Below are positions 56,510-64,000 of a stretch of 64,000 nt of DNA, piece by piece. Source of the stretch: Psychrobacter immobilis. GTDB lineage: Bacteria; Pseudomonadota; Gammaproteobacteria; Pseudomonadales; Moraxellaceae. A program made the position numbers and the translations under genes. The notes beneath the pieces are model-generated. The model was given only the letters and a program-made list of their open reading frames with translations. It searched no databases and was not told the DNA's origin. The DNA lies in assembly GCF_904846225.1 (NCBI RefSeq), contig NZ_CAJGZJ010000014.1, positions 1 through 64,000 on the forward strand, read 5' to 3'. How positions within the stretch are numbered: position 1 is the first letter of the stretch; each line of letters opens with the position of its first letter.

Positions 56510-56961
56510 GTCCTTCGTCCTTTTTTACAGGTTTGGTTTAGCATTTATTGGTGTTTATTAATTCGTATTATTACTGGCATCGTATGAATACATATAATAT
56601 TACTCATAATGCGAAGCAGTATATCCATTTACGCAAATTATTCTATTTTTTCTTACTTTTTTTAAGTTTTTCTCCTTTTTTTACCCTTATATCGTAAGAA
56701 TATGAGCAATTAGGATTTAATACTATTAATCTAGTGAAGTGTAACGCACATAAGGCGCGAGCTAAAGCCTACAACATCATTTCATGAATCAGCAACATGC
56801 CGATAACATTTATTAATGAGACAAATGTTTATTTATTGGTGATTAATTGCTGGCAAGTGGATACTCGTGGTAATCGGTACAGATTTTTTGTTAGAATATA
56901 CGCCTGTATTTAAGAGTGTATGACTCACTCATTATTAACTTTAATGCTAAGGGTAAGACGT
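56510..56961. other. Divergent gdh-purD intergenic region
   Basis: AT-rich promoter region for both genes with long T-rich runs at 56640-56690. No gene, repeat or riboswitch is recognised. Confidence 0.5.
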
Positions 56962-58305
56962 ATGATGAATATTTTGGTGATTGGTTCAGGTGGTCGTGAA
57001 CACGCACTAGCTTGGCAATGTGCAAAAGATGAGAATGTAAAAAATATCTACGTCGCGCCTGGTAATGCTGGTACTGCCCTTGAATCTAAATGCCAAAACG
57101 TCGTATTGGAATCTACCGACGCTAATGAGCATAGTGCGGTCATAGCGTTTTGCCAAAATAATGCTATTGATATGGTCATTGTTGGACCTGAAGCACCTTT
57201 AGTCACTGGTATCGTTGATGCTTGCCGTGATGCTGGTATCAAAGCTTGGGGGCCGACGGCGTACTGTGCACAATTAGAAGGTTCAAAGACCTTTGCCAAA
57301 GAATTCATGGCACAGAACAATATTCCAACAGCCGCTTACCAAGGTTTTACGGACGCAGACGCTGCCAAAGCCTATATTAATGAGCAAGGTGCACCAATCG
57401 TTATCAAAGCAGATGGGCTTGCCGCTGGTAAAGGCGTCATCGTTGCAGAAACTATCGAGCAAGCACATGAAGCAATCGATGACATGCTTGCGGACAATAA
57501 ATTTGGTGATGCTGGTAGCCGTGTAGTGATTGAGCAGTTTTTGCAAGGTGAAGAAGCCAGCTTTATTTGTATGGTCGATGGTGAAAATATTTTACCCATG
57601 GCAACCAGTCAGGATCATAAACGCGCTTTTGAAGGTGATACAGGACCGAACACAGGCGGCATGGGTGCTTACTCTCCTGCGCCAGTCGTTACTCAAGATG
57701 TTCATAACAAGGTAATGGCACAGGTCATTCAGCCAGTGGTTGATGCGATGAAAAATGTAGGCCACCCTTATACTGGATTTTTATATGCAGGTTTGATGAT
57801 TGATCAAGCAGGCGACCCTTATGTCATCGAATTTAACTGCCGCTTTGGTGATCCAGAGACACAGCCTATTTTGATGCGTTTGCAATCCTCAATGGTAGAT
57901 TTGGTGGCAAAAGGGCTGGCAGGTCAGTTACCGAGTAAGGCTAAATGGGATACCCGCCCTGCTCTTGGTATTGTCGTCGCTTCAAAGGGTTATCCTGAGA
58001 CATCTTCAAAAGGTGACGTGATTGCTGGCTTGCCTGAGCTTGATGTCAATAACAATGGCATGGTTAAAGTCTTTCATGCTGGCACCGCGTTTTCTGATGA
58101 CAATGTCGTAGATAACGGAAAAGAAAATGGTGAAAAGGAAGTGATCACTAACGGTGGACGTGTGCTATGTGTGACTGCTCTAGCAGATAGCATTTCTGAT
58201 GCTCAACAAGCGGCACTAGCAGTAACAGGCGCAATCAGTTTTGACGGGGCGCAATATCGTCGTGACATAGGTCACCATGCTATCAGCCGTGAAAAATCTC
58301 AATAA
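56962..58305 (+). CDS. purD: Phosphoribosylamine-glycine ligase
   Basis: This 447-residue ATP-grasp enzyme performs the second step of purine synthesis, joining glycine to phosphoribosylamine. The N-terminus NILVIGSGGREHALAW and the later GPNTGGMGAYSPAP and FNCRFGDPETQPIL are diagnostic. The start is set at 56962 (MMNIL) with AAGGG upstream; a longer frame from 56920 would add 14 unrelated residues. There is a short acidic insertion near residue 380 (NGKENGEKE). purH is not adjacent, so it is a solitary purine gene. A strong terminator follows. Confidence 0.95.
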   Translation: MMNILVIGSGGREHALAWQCAKDENVKNIYVAPGNAGTALESKCQNVVLESTDANEHSAVIAFCQNNAIDMVIVGPEAPLVTGIVDACRDAGIKAWGPTAYCAQLEGSKTFAKEFMAQNNIPTAAYQGFTDADAAKAYINEQGAPIVIKADGLAAGKGVIVAETIEQAHEAIDDMLADNKFGDAGSRVVIEQFLQGEEASFICMVDGENILPMATSQDHKRAFEGDTGPNTGGMGAYSPAPVVTQDVHNKVMAQVIQPVVDAMKNVGHPYTGFLYAGLMIDQAGDPYVIEFNCRFGDPETQPILMRLQSSMVDLVAKGLAGQLPSKAKWDTRPALGIVVASKGYPETSSKGDVIAGLPELDVNNNGMVKVFHAGTAFSDDNVVDNGKENGEKEVITNGGRVLCVTALADSISDAQQAALAVTGAISFDGAQYRRDIGHHAISREKSQ

Positions 58306-58609
58306 ACTATTGTGAATTAGGCGAAATAAATAAGCAGTTTGTCTCTCTATATGCCTCATTAACTTTCGTCTTACATTATTTGACCTAGCATGATGCTAGG
58401 TCTTATTTTTACTATCACTTTGCGATATTTCAAATATAGCAATACTTACCATCATATTACTTCTTACAAAGTAACTGCTATTAGCCAGCGAAGGCCCATC
58501 AACCAAATGGGCTTTATATGATACAATTTTGTACCTGTACATCGTATCTCCCTTGTATTGTAGGTCTCGAACCCACACATCAATACCAACTGGATGAATG
58601 ATTATATTT
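58306..58609. other. Intergenic region purD-aarF
   Basis: It contains the purD terminator and the promoter region of the kinase-like gene. A 126-codon open frame on the minus strand (58396-58776) runs antisense into the next gene and is not considered coding. Confidence 0.6.
58381..58410 (+). terminator. Terminator of purD
   Basis: GACCTAGCAT-G-ATGCTAGGTC followed by TTATTTTT; the minus strand lacks a comparable T-run. Confidence 0.8.
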
Positions 58610-60004
58610 ATGGCAAATGATACGTCTAAACCTTTTAATAATAAGCAATCAATCGATAACTTAAAAACCTCAGGGTTTGAGCGCCGAATGTCGATTGCCA
58701 AAACCTCCCTGAATATTGGTCGTCGTTGGGCGGGTAATAGTGTGTCTGGCATGTTCTTAAATAAAGAAGCACGCACAGCGCGTAATCAGGTGTTTATGGA
58801 AACACAAGCAAATTATCTTGCATCAGAACTTGGTAAGTTAAAAGGTTCAGTCGTAAAGATTGGTCAAATGCTGGCGATTTATGGCGAGCATATCTTGCCA
58901 CCTGAGATCACACGTGCTCTACAAACATTAAATGATGACACCGCCACATTATCATGGCCAACGATAGAACTAACGCTACAAAAGTTGTTGGGAGAAAAGC
59001 TAAATGAGCTTGACGTCGATCCTGTTCCTATTGGAACAGCTTCACTTGCTCAAGTACACCGCGCCACAGTCATTGCAACTGGCGAACAAGTAGTGTTAAA
59101 AATTCAATATCCTGGCGTGGCAGATGCTATTAACTCAGATCTTGCTCTATTTAAACAGTTATTGAAAGTGAGCAATATCGTTCCGCAAACCCGCTCGCTT
59201 GATGCATGGTTTGAAGAGATACGCGACCTACTTCATCACGAAGTCGATTATGAAGCAGAAGCCGCGACCACTGAACGTTTTTATGAGCGTTTAAGTAACG
59301 ATCCGCGTTATGTCGTTCCTAAGATTAATCGGGACTATTCCAAAAAGCGTCTATTATGCATGTCCTATGAGTCAGGCATTACCGTTATTTCTGAGGCGTT
59401 ACAACTATTACCTCAAGAGCGCCGTAACGCTATCGGTCAAGCCGCCATTGAAATCATGATGCAAGAGATTTTTGTGTGGGGTGAGATGCAGACTGACCCA
59501 AATTTTGGTAACTATTTAGTTCGTATCAATGACAATGAAGATGGTATCGATAAATTGGTCTTATTAGATTTTGGTGCTATTCGTCAGTTCGATACTAACC
59601 TATTGACTATTGCTCACGGTTTATTGAAAGCTGGCTATCGCCATGACCATCAAGCAATGATGCAAGCAATGACTGGCTATGACTTCTTCGATAGCATGAG
59701 TGATAAAGTACGTTTTGATATTGCCTCGTTGTTCTTATTGGCTACTGAACCTTTCAGCGATCCTGCCATTAACCCTGACATCCCAGCTAATTGCCTAGAT
59801 GAAAGCAAACGCTATATTTGGGCAAACAGTAAACTGCACTCACGTCTCTCAACCGTGGCAACACGTGCGATGCAATCTTTCGAATTTAATCTTCCACCAA
59901 AAGAATTTATGTTCATCAGTCGCAAGTTTATTGGTGCTTATACGTTTCTTACAGTATTAGATTCATATACTGATTCTAATAAGCTAGTAAAACCTTATTT
60001 ATAA
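58610..60004 (+). CDS. ABC1/UbiB (AarF) family kinase-like protein
   Basis: This protein of about 464 residues is an atypical kinase of the ABC1/UbiB family. The N-terminal KxGQ signature is seen in LKGSVVKIGQMLAIYGE (about residues 81-97), the Ala-rich loop in PIGTASLAQVHRA, the invariant Lys in VVLKIQYPGV and the metal-binding DFG in VLLDFGAIRQF. No C-terminal UbiB-type membrane helices are evident, so it may be a soluble paralogue not directly in ubiquinone synthesis. The ATG at 58610 gives a typical start; 58598 is possible and adds four residues. Confidence 0.88.
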   Translation: MANDTSKPFNNKQSIDNLKTSGFERRMSIAKTSLNIGRRWAGNSVSGMFLNKEARTARNQVFMETQANYLASELGKLKGSVVKIGQMLAIYGEHILPPEITRALQTLNDDTATLSWPTIELTLQKLLGEKLNELDVDPVPIGTASLAQVHRATVIATGEQVVLKIQYPGVADAINSDLALFKQLLKVSNIVPQTRSLDAWFEEIRDLLHHEVDYEAEAATTERFYERLSNDPRYVVPKINRDYSKKRLLCMSYESGITVISEALQLLPQERRNAIGQAAIEIMMQEIFVWGEMQTDPNFGNYLVRINDNEDGIDKLVLLDFGAIRQFDTNLLTIAHGLLKAGYRHDHQAMMQAMTGYDFFDSMSDKVRFDIASLFLLATEPFSDPAINPDIPANCLDESKRYIWANSKLHSRLSTVATRAMQSFEFNLPPKEFMFISRKFIGAYTFLTVLDSYTDSNKLVKPYL

Positions 60005-60028
60005 TGTAAATTAAGCTCTGATTTCTGG

Positions 60029-60058
60029 ACCGTCACTTCTAGTGGCGGTTTTTTTTGT
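60029..60058 (+). terminator. Terminator after the aarF-like gene
   Basis: ACCGTCACT-TCT-AGTGGCGGT (one G-T pair) with a run of eight T. Confidence 0.9.
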
Positions 60059-60287
60059 TTTCCAATTTTTTTGCTTAGGCTATTTTTTATTTAATGTTTA
60101 TTTATAGGTTGATAATCCTATATTAAAATAAGGTCGTGTTCTAAAGCGTAAGTTGGCGCTAAAACTCAATAAGAAATCCACGCTATGTTCTTTGACTCTA
60201 CTAGATTTTTCAGTGCTTTAAGAACCGCTTAAATTCTAGTTAGTGTGCCTTTTGATATACTCTATAAAATTTTACTTAGGCTATTTT

Positions 60288-60956
60288 TTAATTTGTAGTG
60301 CCGACTCGCCAATCATCAAACCTTGTCTTGTATCCCTCTGGCTTTTGCATACTGAGCTCCCAGCATATTTCTTGCCTCGCCAAATACTTCACTTCAAAGT
60401 GCGTACGTTGGCTGTCGTTTGGTACTTGATGCCGAGTATTTGGTAAACACCATACCTCAGTTGCTTGCTGCTCCGCATTGTTCATATACGTTTCGATATT
60501 GGTCACCATTATCACCTCCCCACCGACTTGTAAGCGTGATAGTAGAAATTCAAAAAAAGGCATGTTTAACCATTGTTGATTGGGGTTATGTTGTTCGGGA
60601 TTAGGGTAAAGGATGAAAATTTTAGCCACACTATTCGGTGCTATAGCATGAACAATCCAAGCAATTGCATCAGCATGAATAGCCTCTAAATTCGCTGAGT
60701 CTTGTGAGGTCGCTAATTTAGCAAACGCTTCAAACTTATTACGTGTACGCTCAATAGCAATCAAATGCTTATCAGGGTTTTGTAATGCAAAGCTAAGAGC
60801 GTGCTTCCCCTTCCCTGCACCAATCTCTACTATCAAAGGCATATTATCTTTATTTTCATCAATTATATTTGGGAGGATAAAGTCACGCGGTGCCGAGAGC
60901 TTCTCTGGTTGAAATGCACGTGCTTGCTGGTGCGTAAGCTCAATATTGTCAGTCAT
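60288..60956 (-). CDS. TrmB-like SAM-dependent methyltransferase
   Basis: This 222-residue class I methyltransferase follows the layout of TrmB, the tRNA guanine-46 N7 methyltransferase: SAM motif I VEIGAGKGKHALSFA (about residues 43-57), motif II HLIAIERTRNKFEAFA, and the later VTNIETYMNNA. The segment that in TrmB reads PDPWxKKRHxKRR is here LYPNPEQHNPNQQW, without the basic cluster that contacts tRNA. It may thus be a divergent paralogue with another substrate, or a relaxed TrmB. It is a single-gene unit, divergent from yacG, with no other tRNA-modification gene around. Confidence 0.75.
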   Translation of the reverse strand: MTDNIELTHQQARAFQPEKLSAPRDFILPNIIDENKDNMPLIVEIGAGKGKHALSFALQNPDKHLIAIERTRNKFEAFAKLATSQDSANLEAIHADAIAWIVHAIAPNSVAKIFILYPNPEQHNPNQQWLNMPFFEFLLSRLQVGGEVIMVTNIETYMNNAEQQATEVWCLPNTRHQVPNDSQRTHFEVKYLARQEICWELSMQKPEGYKTRFDDWRVGTTN

Positions 60957-61158
60957 TTACTGCCCTTAAAGTATTTGTCTTTTGCCATTATTCGACCACA
61001 TGCTATTATATAGCCAATCCACTTCAATAGTAATATAACGACAGCGAGTATGCATTTATCAATCGCAATTTGCATAAGAGTGCAGCAAGCAGCACTGACT
61101 GCCATTTGCTAACGATACTAACCATACAAGTAACTTCAAGGATACTCTCACCCTTATT

Positions 61159-61350
61159 ATGACTGACTCTACTCCCAATACATCACCCAAGACTTATCCA
61201 TGTCCACGTTGTGGCACTCAGACGGCGTGGCAGGACAATAAATATAAGCCATTTTGTAGTAGCCAATGCAAACTTATTGACTTAGGTGCATGGGCAAATG
61301 AAGACTACACTTTACCTGCGGAAACCACGCCTTTCTCTGACGAATTGTAA
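61159..61350 (+). CDS. yacG: DNA gyrase inhibitor YacG
   Basis: This 63-residue zinc-finger protein has the YacG signature [19 protein letters not shown] then [17 protein letters not shown], with four Cys binding one zinc. E. coli YacG binds the GyrB C-terminal domain and blocks DNA binding. A short acidic tail follows. It is 41 bp upstream of the aminotransferase gene and may be cotranscribed. In many gammaproteobacteria yacG is next to coaE and pilD, which are not here. Confidence 0.93.
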   Translation: MTDSTPNTSPKTYPCPRCGTQTAWQDNKYKPFCSSQCKLIDLGAWANEDYTLPAETTPFSDEL

Positions 61351-61391
61351 CCTGTACCTTTAATCAATCCATTATACCAAGGATGTTTTAT

Positions 61392-62573
61392 ATGTCTGCT
61401 ACTTACCTTATGCCCACTTATAATCGTCAACCAATCAGCTTTACGCGTGGTTCAGGCAGTTGGCTATATACCAAAGATGATACGCCTTATTTAGATGCGC
61501 TGACTGGTATCGCAGTATGCGGACTCGGACATTGCCATCCACAGATAACCGACGCCATTCAACAGCAAGCAGCGACTTTGGTGCATACGAGTAATTTATT
61601 CGGTATCAATTGGCAGGAGCGTGCTGGAGAATTACTCTGTAATGCCGCCCAAATGGACAGCGTGTTTTTTGCTAATAGTGGTGCAGAAGCAAACGAAGCG
61701 GCGTTAAAACTTGCGCGCCTGTATGCATACAAGCAAGGCTTTAAACGTCCCAAAGTCATTGTCATGGAGCAATCATTTCACGGTCGTACGCTACTGTCAT
61801 TATCTGCTACTGCCAACCCAAAAGCGCGTGAAGGCTTTTATACATTGGACGAAGACTTTATCCGTGTGCCGTTTGGAGACATTGCAGCGGTTAAACAAGT
61901 CGCTCAAGACCATGACGACATTTGTGCCATTTTTGTAGAGCCGATCCAAGGTGAAGGTGGTCTCAATACAGCTGACAATGGTTTTACTTATCTTGAAGAA
62001 CTACAGGCAGAATGTGAGGCTCATAACTGGCTATTTATGCTTGATGAGGTGCAGACAGGTAATGGACGCACGGGTAAATACTTTGCTTATCAGCATAGTA
62101 ATGCCCGTCCTGATGTGTTGACGACGGCTAAAGGATTGGGTAACGGCTTTCCAGTTGGTGCCTGTATGGTACGCGGTCGTGCGAATGGTTTGTTTGGTGC
62201 TGGTAGTCATGGCTCTACTTATGGTGGTACGCCATTGGCCAGTCGCGTTGTGCATAGCGTATACGAGGTGCTCGCAAATAGTGACATCATGAACAATGCC
62301 GTCAGCGAAGGATTATTCATTCGAGAGACCGTAGTCGATGCATTAGGACAACATGGGGTTAGCAGCCGCGGTGCTGGAATGATGATTGGTATCTCATTAC
62401 CAGAAAATATGGACTGTAGTCAACTGGTCGATCGGGCGCGTGATGAACAAAAAATGATTATCAACGTCACTGGTGGTCATGTGATACGTTTGCTACCGCC
62501 GCTTAATATGAGCCGTGATGAGAGTACACAAGTGGCTGAGCGTTTAATTGATTTATTAAAGCCGTCTTTTTAA
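61392..62573 (+). CDS. argD: Acetylornithine aminotransferase
   Basis: This 393-residue PLP enzyme of class III aminotransferases probably converts N-acetylglutamate semialdehyde to N-acetylornithine in arginine synthesis, and may also act on succinyldiaminopimelate. Family marks include NSGAEANEAALKLARLY, EPIQGEGGLN, MLDEVQTGNGRTG and the PLP lysine in TAKGLGNGFPVGA. The ATG at 61392 is favoured because AAGG lies nine bases upstream, whereas the ATG at 61383 directly abuts it. It follows yacG; a terminator comes next. Catabolic succinylornithine transaminase is an alternative reading, but no ast genes are near. Confidence 0.92.
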   Translation: MSATYLMPTYNRQPISFTRGSGSWLYTKDDTPYLDALTGIAVCGLGHCHPQITDAIQQQAATLVHTSNLFGINWQERAGELLCNAAQMDSVFFANSGAEANEAALKLARLYAYKQGFKRPKVIVMEQSFHGRTLLSLSATANPKAREGFYTLDEDFIRVPFGDIAAVKQVAQDHDDICAIFVEPIQGEGGLNTADNGFTYLEELQAECEAHNWLFMLDEVQTGNGRTGKYFAYQHSNARPDVLTTAKGLGNGFPVGACMVRGRANGLFGAGSHGSTYGGTPLASRVVHSVYEVLANSDIMNNAVSEGLFIRETVVDALGQHGVSSRGAGMMIGISLPENMDCSQLVDRARDEQKMIINVTGGHVIRLLPPLNMSRDESTQVAERLIDLLKPSF

Positions 62574-62606
62574 CGCAGATTTTAACAATCATTAGCCATT
62601 AAGCTT

Positions 62607-62646
62607 AAAAAAAGCCTATAGATATAAATTCTCTATAGGCTTTTTA
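62607..62646. terminator. Bidirectional terminator between argD and LysR gene
   Basis: AAAAAGCCTATAGA pairs with CTCTATAGGCTTTTT around TATAAATT, with A and T runs for both convergent genes. Confidence 0.85.
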
Positions 62647-62670
62647 CTGATTACTGATTACTGATTACTG
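62644..62670. repeat. Short tandem repeat, nearly 4 x TTACTGA
   Basis: Three perfect units of TTACTGA and a fourth lacking the last base, directly after the terminator. The copy number could vary between strains. Confidence 0.8.
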
Positions 62671-62703
62671 TTAAAAATCATTAGTCTGTAATCAAATCAA
62701 CAT

Positions 62704-63603
62704 TTAATTGGCATGAAAATATTTTTTTAGAACTTCTAAGCAGCGAGTAATTTTAGCAGGCTGTTGGTCACGGTTCAAAGTCACTGCATAAAGCACAAAA
62801 CTTGGTAATTGATAGCCAGTCAAGACTTCGATCAAATCACCACTTTCCAGTTCTTTTTTGATATCCATCTCCATCATCCTAACCAGACCATGACCTTCTT
62901 TTGCCAAAGTAGTAGCCATAAATACGTTGTTGGTATAGATGCGTGAGTGCATTTTTGTGCGCGTTTTTTTACCCGTTTCTGTTTGAATCAAATCGATCTG
63001 ATTGGCATCTTTCATGATTTCAATACAAATTAGTTGGTGATCAGCCAAATCTTTTGGCGTCTGCAATTTAGTGTTCTGACGTAGATATTGTGGCGAAGCG
63101 ACCAGCATTTGACGTACATCGGTCAATGGATGACTGCTTAAATTAGAATCATTAATACTAGGGCTCATACGAATCGCGATATCAATGCGCTCATCAATCA
63201 TATCGATATAGTGATTGTCGGCCAAATACGTAATACTAAGGTCATCATGAGCAGCCATCCATGTAGACAGGGCTGGCAAAATATGATTAACGCCAAGCTC
63301 AGGTGTTGTCGCCACACGTAAGCTGCCCGCTAGCTCATCACGCAGCTGATTGACTCTAATCCTACCCTGTTCAGCCGCACTGACCACATCTTTTGCGGCT
63401 TCGTAAAAGCTCTCACCCGCTTCTGTTAAGCTCAGCTTACGAGTTGATCTATGTAATAGCACCACACCCAACTCATTTTCTAATGAGCGAATTTGCTGAC
63501 TGACTGCACTGGTAGTAATACCAAGCTCACGAGCTGAACCACTAAAAGAACCATGTCCGACCACACTGGCGAACACGGCCATACCGCGTAAATTATCCAA
63601 CAT
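62704..63603 (-). CDS. LysR family transcriptional regulator
   Basis: This 299-residue regulator has the LysR layout: an N-terminal winged helix-turn-helix (about 1-60; GSFSGSARELGITTSAVSQQ, then SLENELGVVLLHRSTRKLS) and a type 2 periplasmic-binding-protein-like effector domain (about 90-295). It resembles the CrgA/DsdC-like branch, commonly tied to quinone or redox stress, but the effector cannot be told from sequence. It is convergent with argD. Its usual target would be a divergent gene; here the upstream neighbour is transcribed toward it, so autoregulation or a distant target is likely. Confidence 0.9.
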   Translation of the reverse strand: MLDNLRGMAVFASVVGHGSFSGSARELGITTSAVSQQIRSLENELGVVLLHRSTRKLSLTEAGESFYEAAKDVVSAAEQGRIRVNQLRDELAGSLRVATTPELGVNHILPALSTWMAAHDDLSITYLADNHYIDMIDERIDIAIRMSPSINDSNLSSHPLTDVRQMLVASPQYLRQNTKLQTPKDLADHQLICIEIMKDANQIDLIQTETGKKTRTKMHSRIYTNNVFMATTLAKEGHGLVRMMEMDIKKELESGDLIEVLTGYQLPSFVLYAVTLNRDQQPAKITRCLEVLKKYFHAN

Positions 63604-63836
63604 ATTCTCACCTAGGCTGCATTTTAATTTTTAATATAACTTAACCATTATAACGGATTTTAATTTTACTGACAGTTATTAAATGCGCTATTTTTATTAA
63701 AATAGATTTATTTATTAGCCAATAAAAGCAAAAATATCAAGGAGATAGGTTGACATCGCCTTGATATTTTATATGAAACTCGCGTTTAATAACTATTATA
63801 TCTTTAAATAATTTTAACAATGGGTTTTCTGATTGT

Positions 63837-64000
63837 TTAATATAACTGAACCTTACCCATTTTACCTTCACCACGCTCGGTCAAGTATTGCATCACTGGT
63901 GTATTAAGCAGTTTTGACTCTGCTACCGTTTTGGCTTGCACTAAACGGGCCTGTTGGCGGCGTTCAGGCGTTTTATCTTCAGCTTGCATGACGCCACTAT
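63837..64000 (-). CDS. Unidentified protein, C-terminal fragment (window edge)
   Basis: The last 54 codons of a minus-strand gene enter the window from the right and stop at 63837. The readable end has a charged helical stretch (EDKTPERRQQARLVQAKT) and finishes with MQYLTERGEGKMGKVQLY. I do not recognise the family. Even codon use and lack of stops support real coding sequence, but the start and most of the protein lie outside. Confidence 0.6.
   Translation of the reverse strand, partial: SGVMQAEDKTPERRQQARLVQAKTVAESKLLNTPVMQYLTERGEGKMGKVQLY

Noticed and set aside
58396..58776. A 126-codon minus-strand frame overlapping the start of the aarF-like gene
   Set aside because: It runs antisense through the conserved N-terminus of the kinase-like gene and has no family-like features or ribosome-binding site.
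62644..62670. A CRISPR-like array from the short TTACTGA repeats
   Set aside because: The units are only 7 bp with no spacers and no cas genes in the window.

Overview
The window looks like a chromosomal segment of a Moraxellaceae gammaproteobacterium, most likely Psychrobacter. This is an inference from gene content and style: a CysA lacking its usual C-terminal half, a full sulfate assimilation locus, an NAD-glutamate dehydrogenase of about 180 kDa, moderately AT-rich DNA and a dispersed intergenic repeat. No database search was run. No complete tRNA or rRNA gene, CRISPR array or intact insertion sequence was seen.

Layout. 1-7.7 kb is accessory-looking: a DUF4926 orphan between two 24-bp repeats resembling a tRNA T-arm; an arginine/ornithine catabolic module (Lrp-type regulator divergent from ornithine cyclodeaminase, then arginase and a YjiH-type membrane protein); a tyrosine integrase; and 1.3 kb of gene-free, decayed-looking DNA. 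7.7-13.7 kb holds envelope genes and odd proteins: two small exported proteins, an MtfA-type peptidase, an M28 peptidase fused to an autotransporter barrel, a RhuM-Fic/Doc protein and a broken GDSL esterase. 13.8-17.9 kb is a three-gene operon encoding a circularly permuted ATP-grasp fused to an alpha-E domain, a transglutaminase and an Anbu (proteasome-like) peptidase. 17.9-28.7 kb holds a UvrA2-like ATPase, a DUF819 membrane protein, a DEAD-box helicase with an RGG tail, a DUF1176 protein, a YghU-type glutathione transferase and an MdtD-like exporter.

28.8-31.2 kb is an iron-storage locus: two bacterioferritins with complementary active-site losses, a bacterioferritin-associated ferredoxin with a Fur-box-like site upstream, and an ArsR regulator. 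31.3-45.3 kb is sulfate assimilation: CysA, CysW, CysT, two sulfate-binding lipoproteins, ATP sulfurylase, sulfite reductase with a DUF934 partner, CysH and the siroheme synthase CysG that makes the reductase cofactor, with one acyltransferase in between. 45.7-64 kb is mainly housekeeping: an SH3 protein, SbcDC nuclease, NAD-glutamate dehydrogenase, PurD, an AarF/UbiB kinase, a TrmB-like methyltransferase, YacG, ArgD, a LysR regulator and the 3' end of a further gene cut by the window edge.

The strongest items for follow-up are the fused ATP-grasp/alpha-E, transglutaminase and Anbu operon; the complementary bacterioferritin pair; the M28 autotransporter; the roughly 105-residue insertion in SbcD; and the dispersed intergenic repeat.
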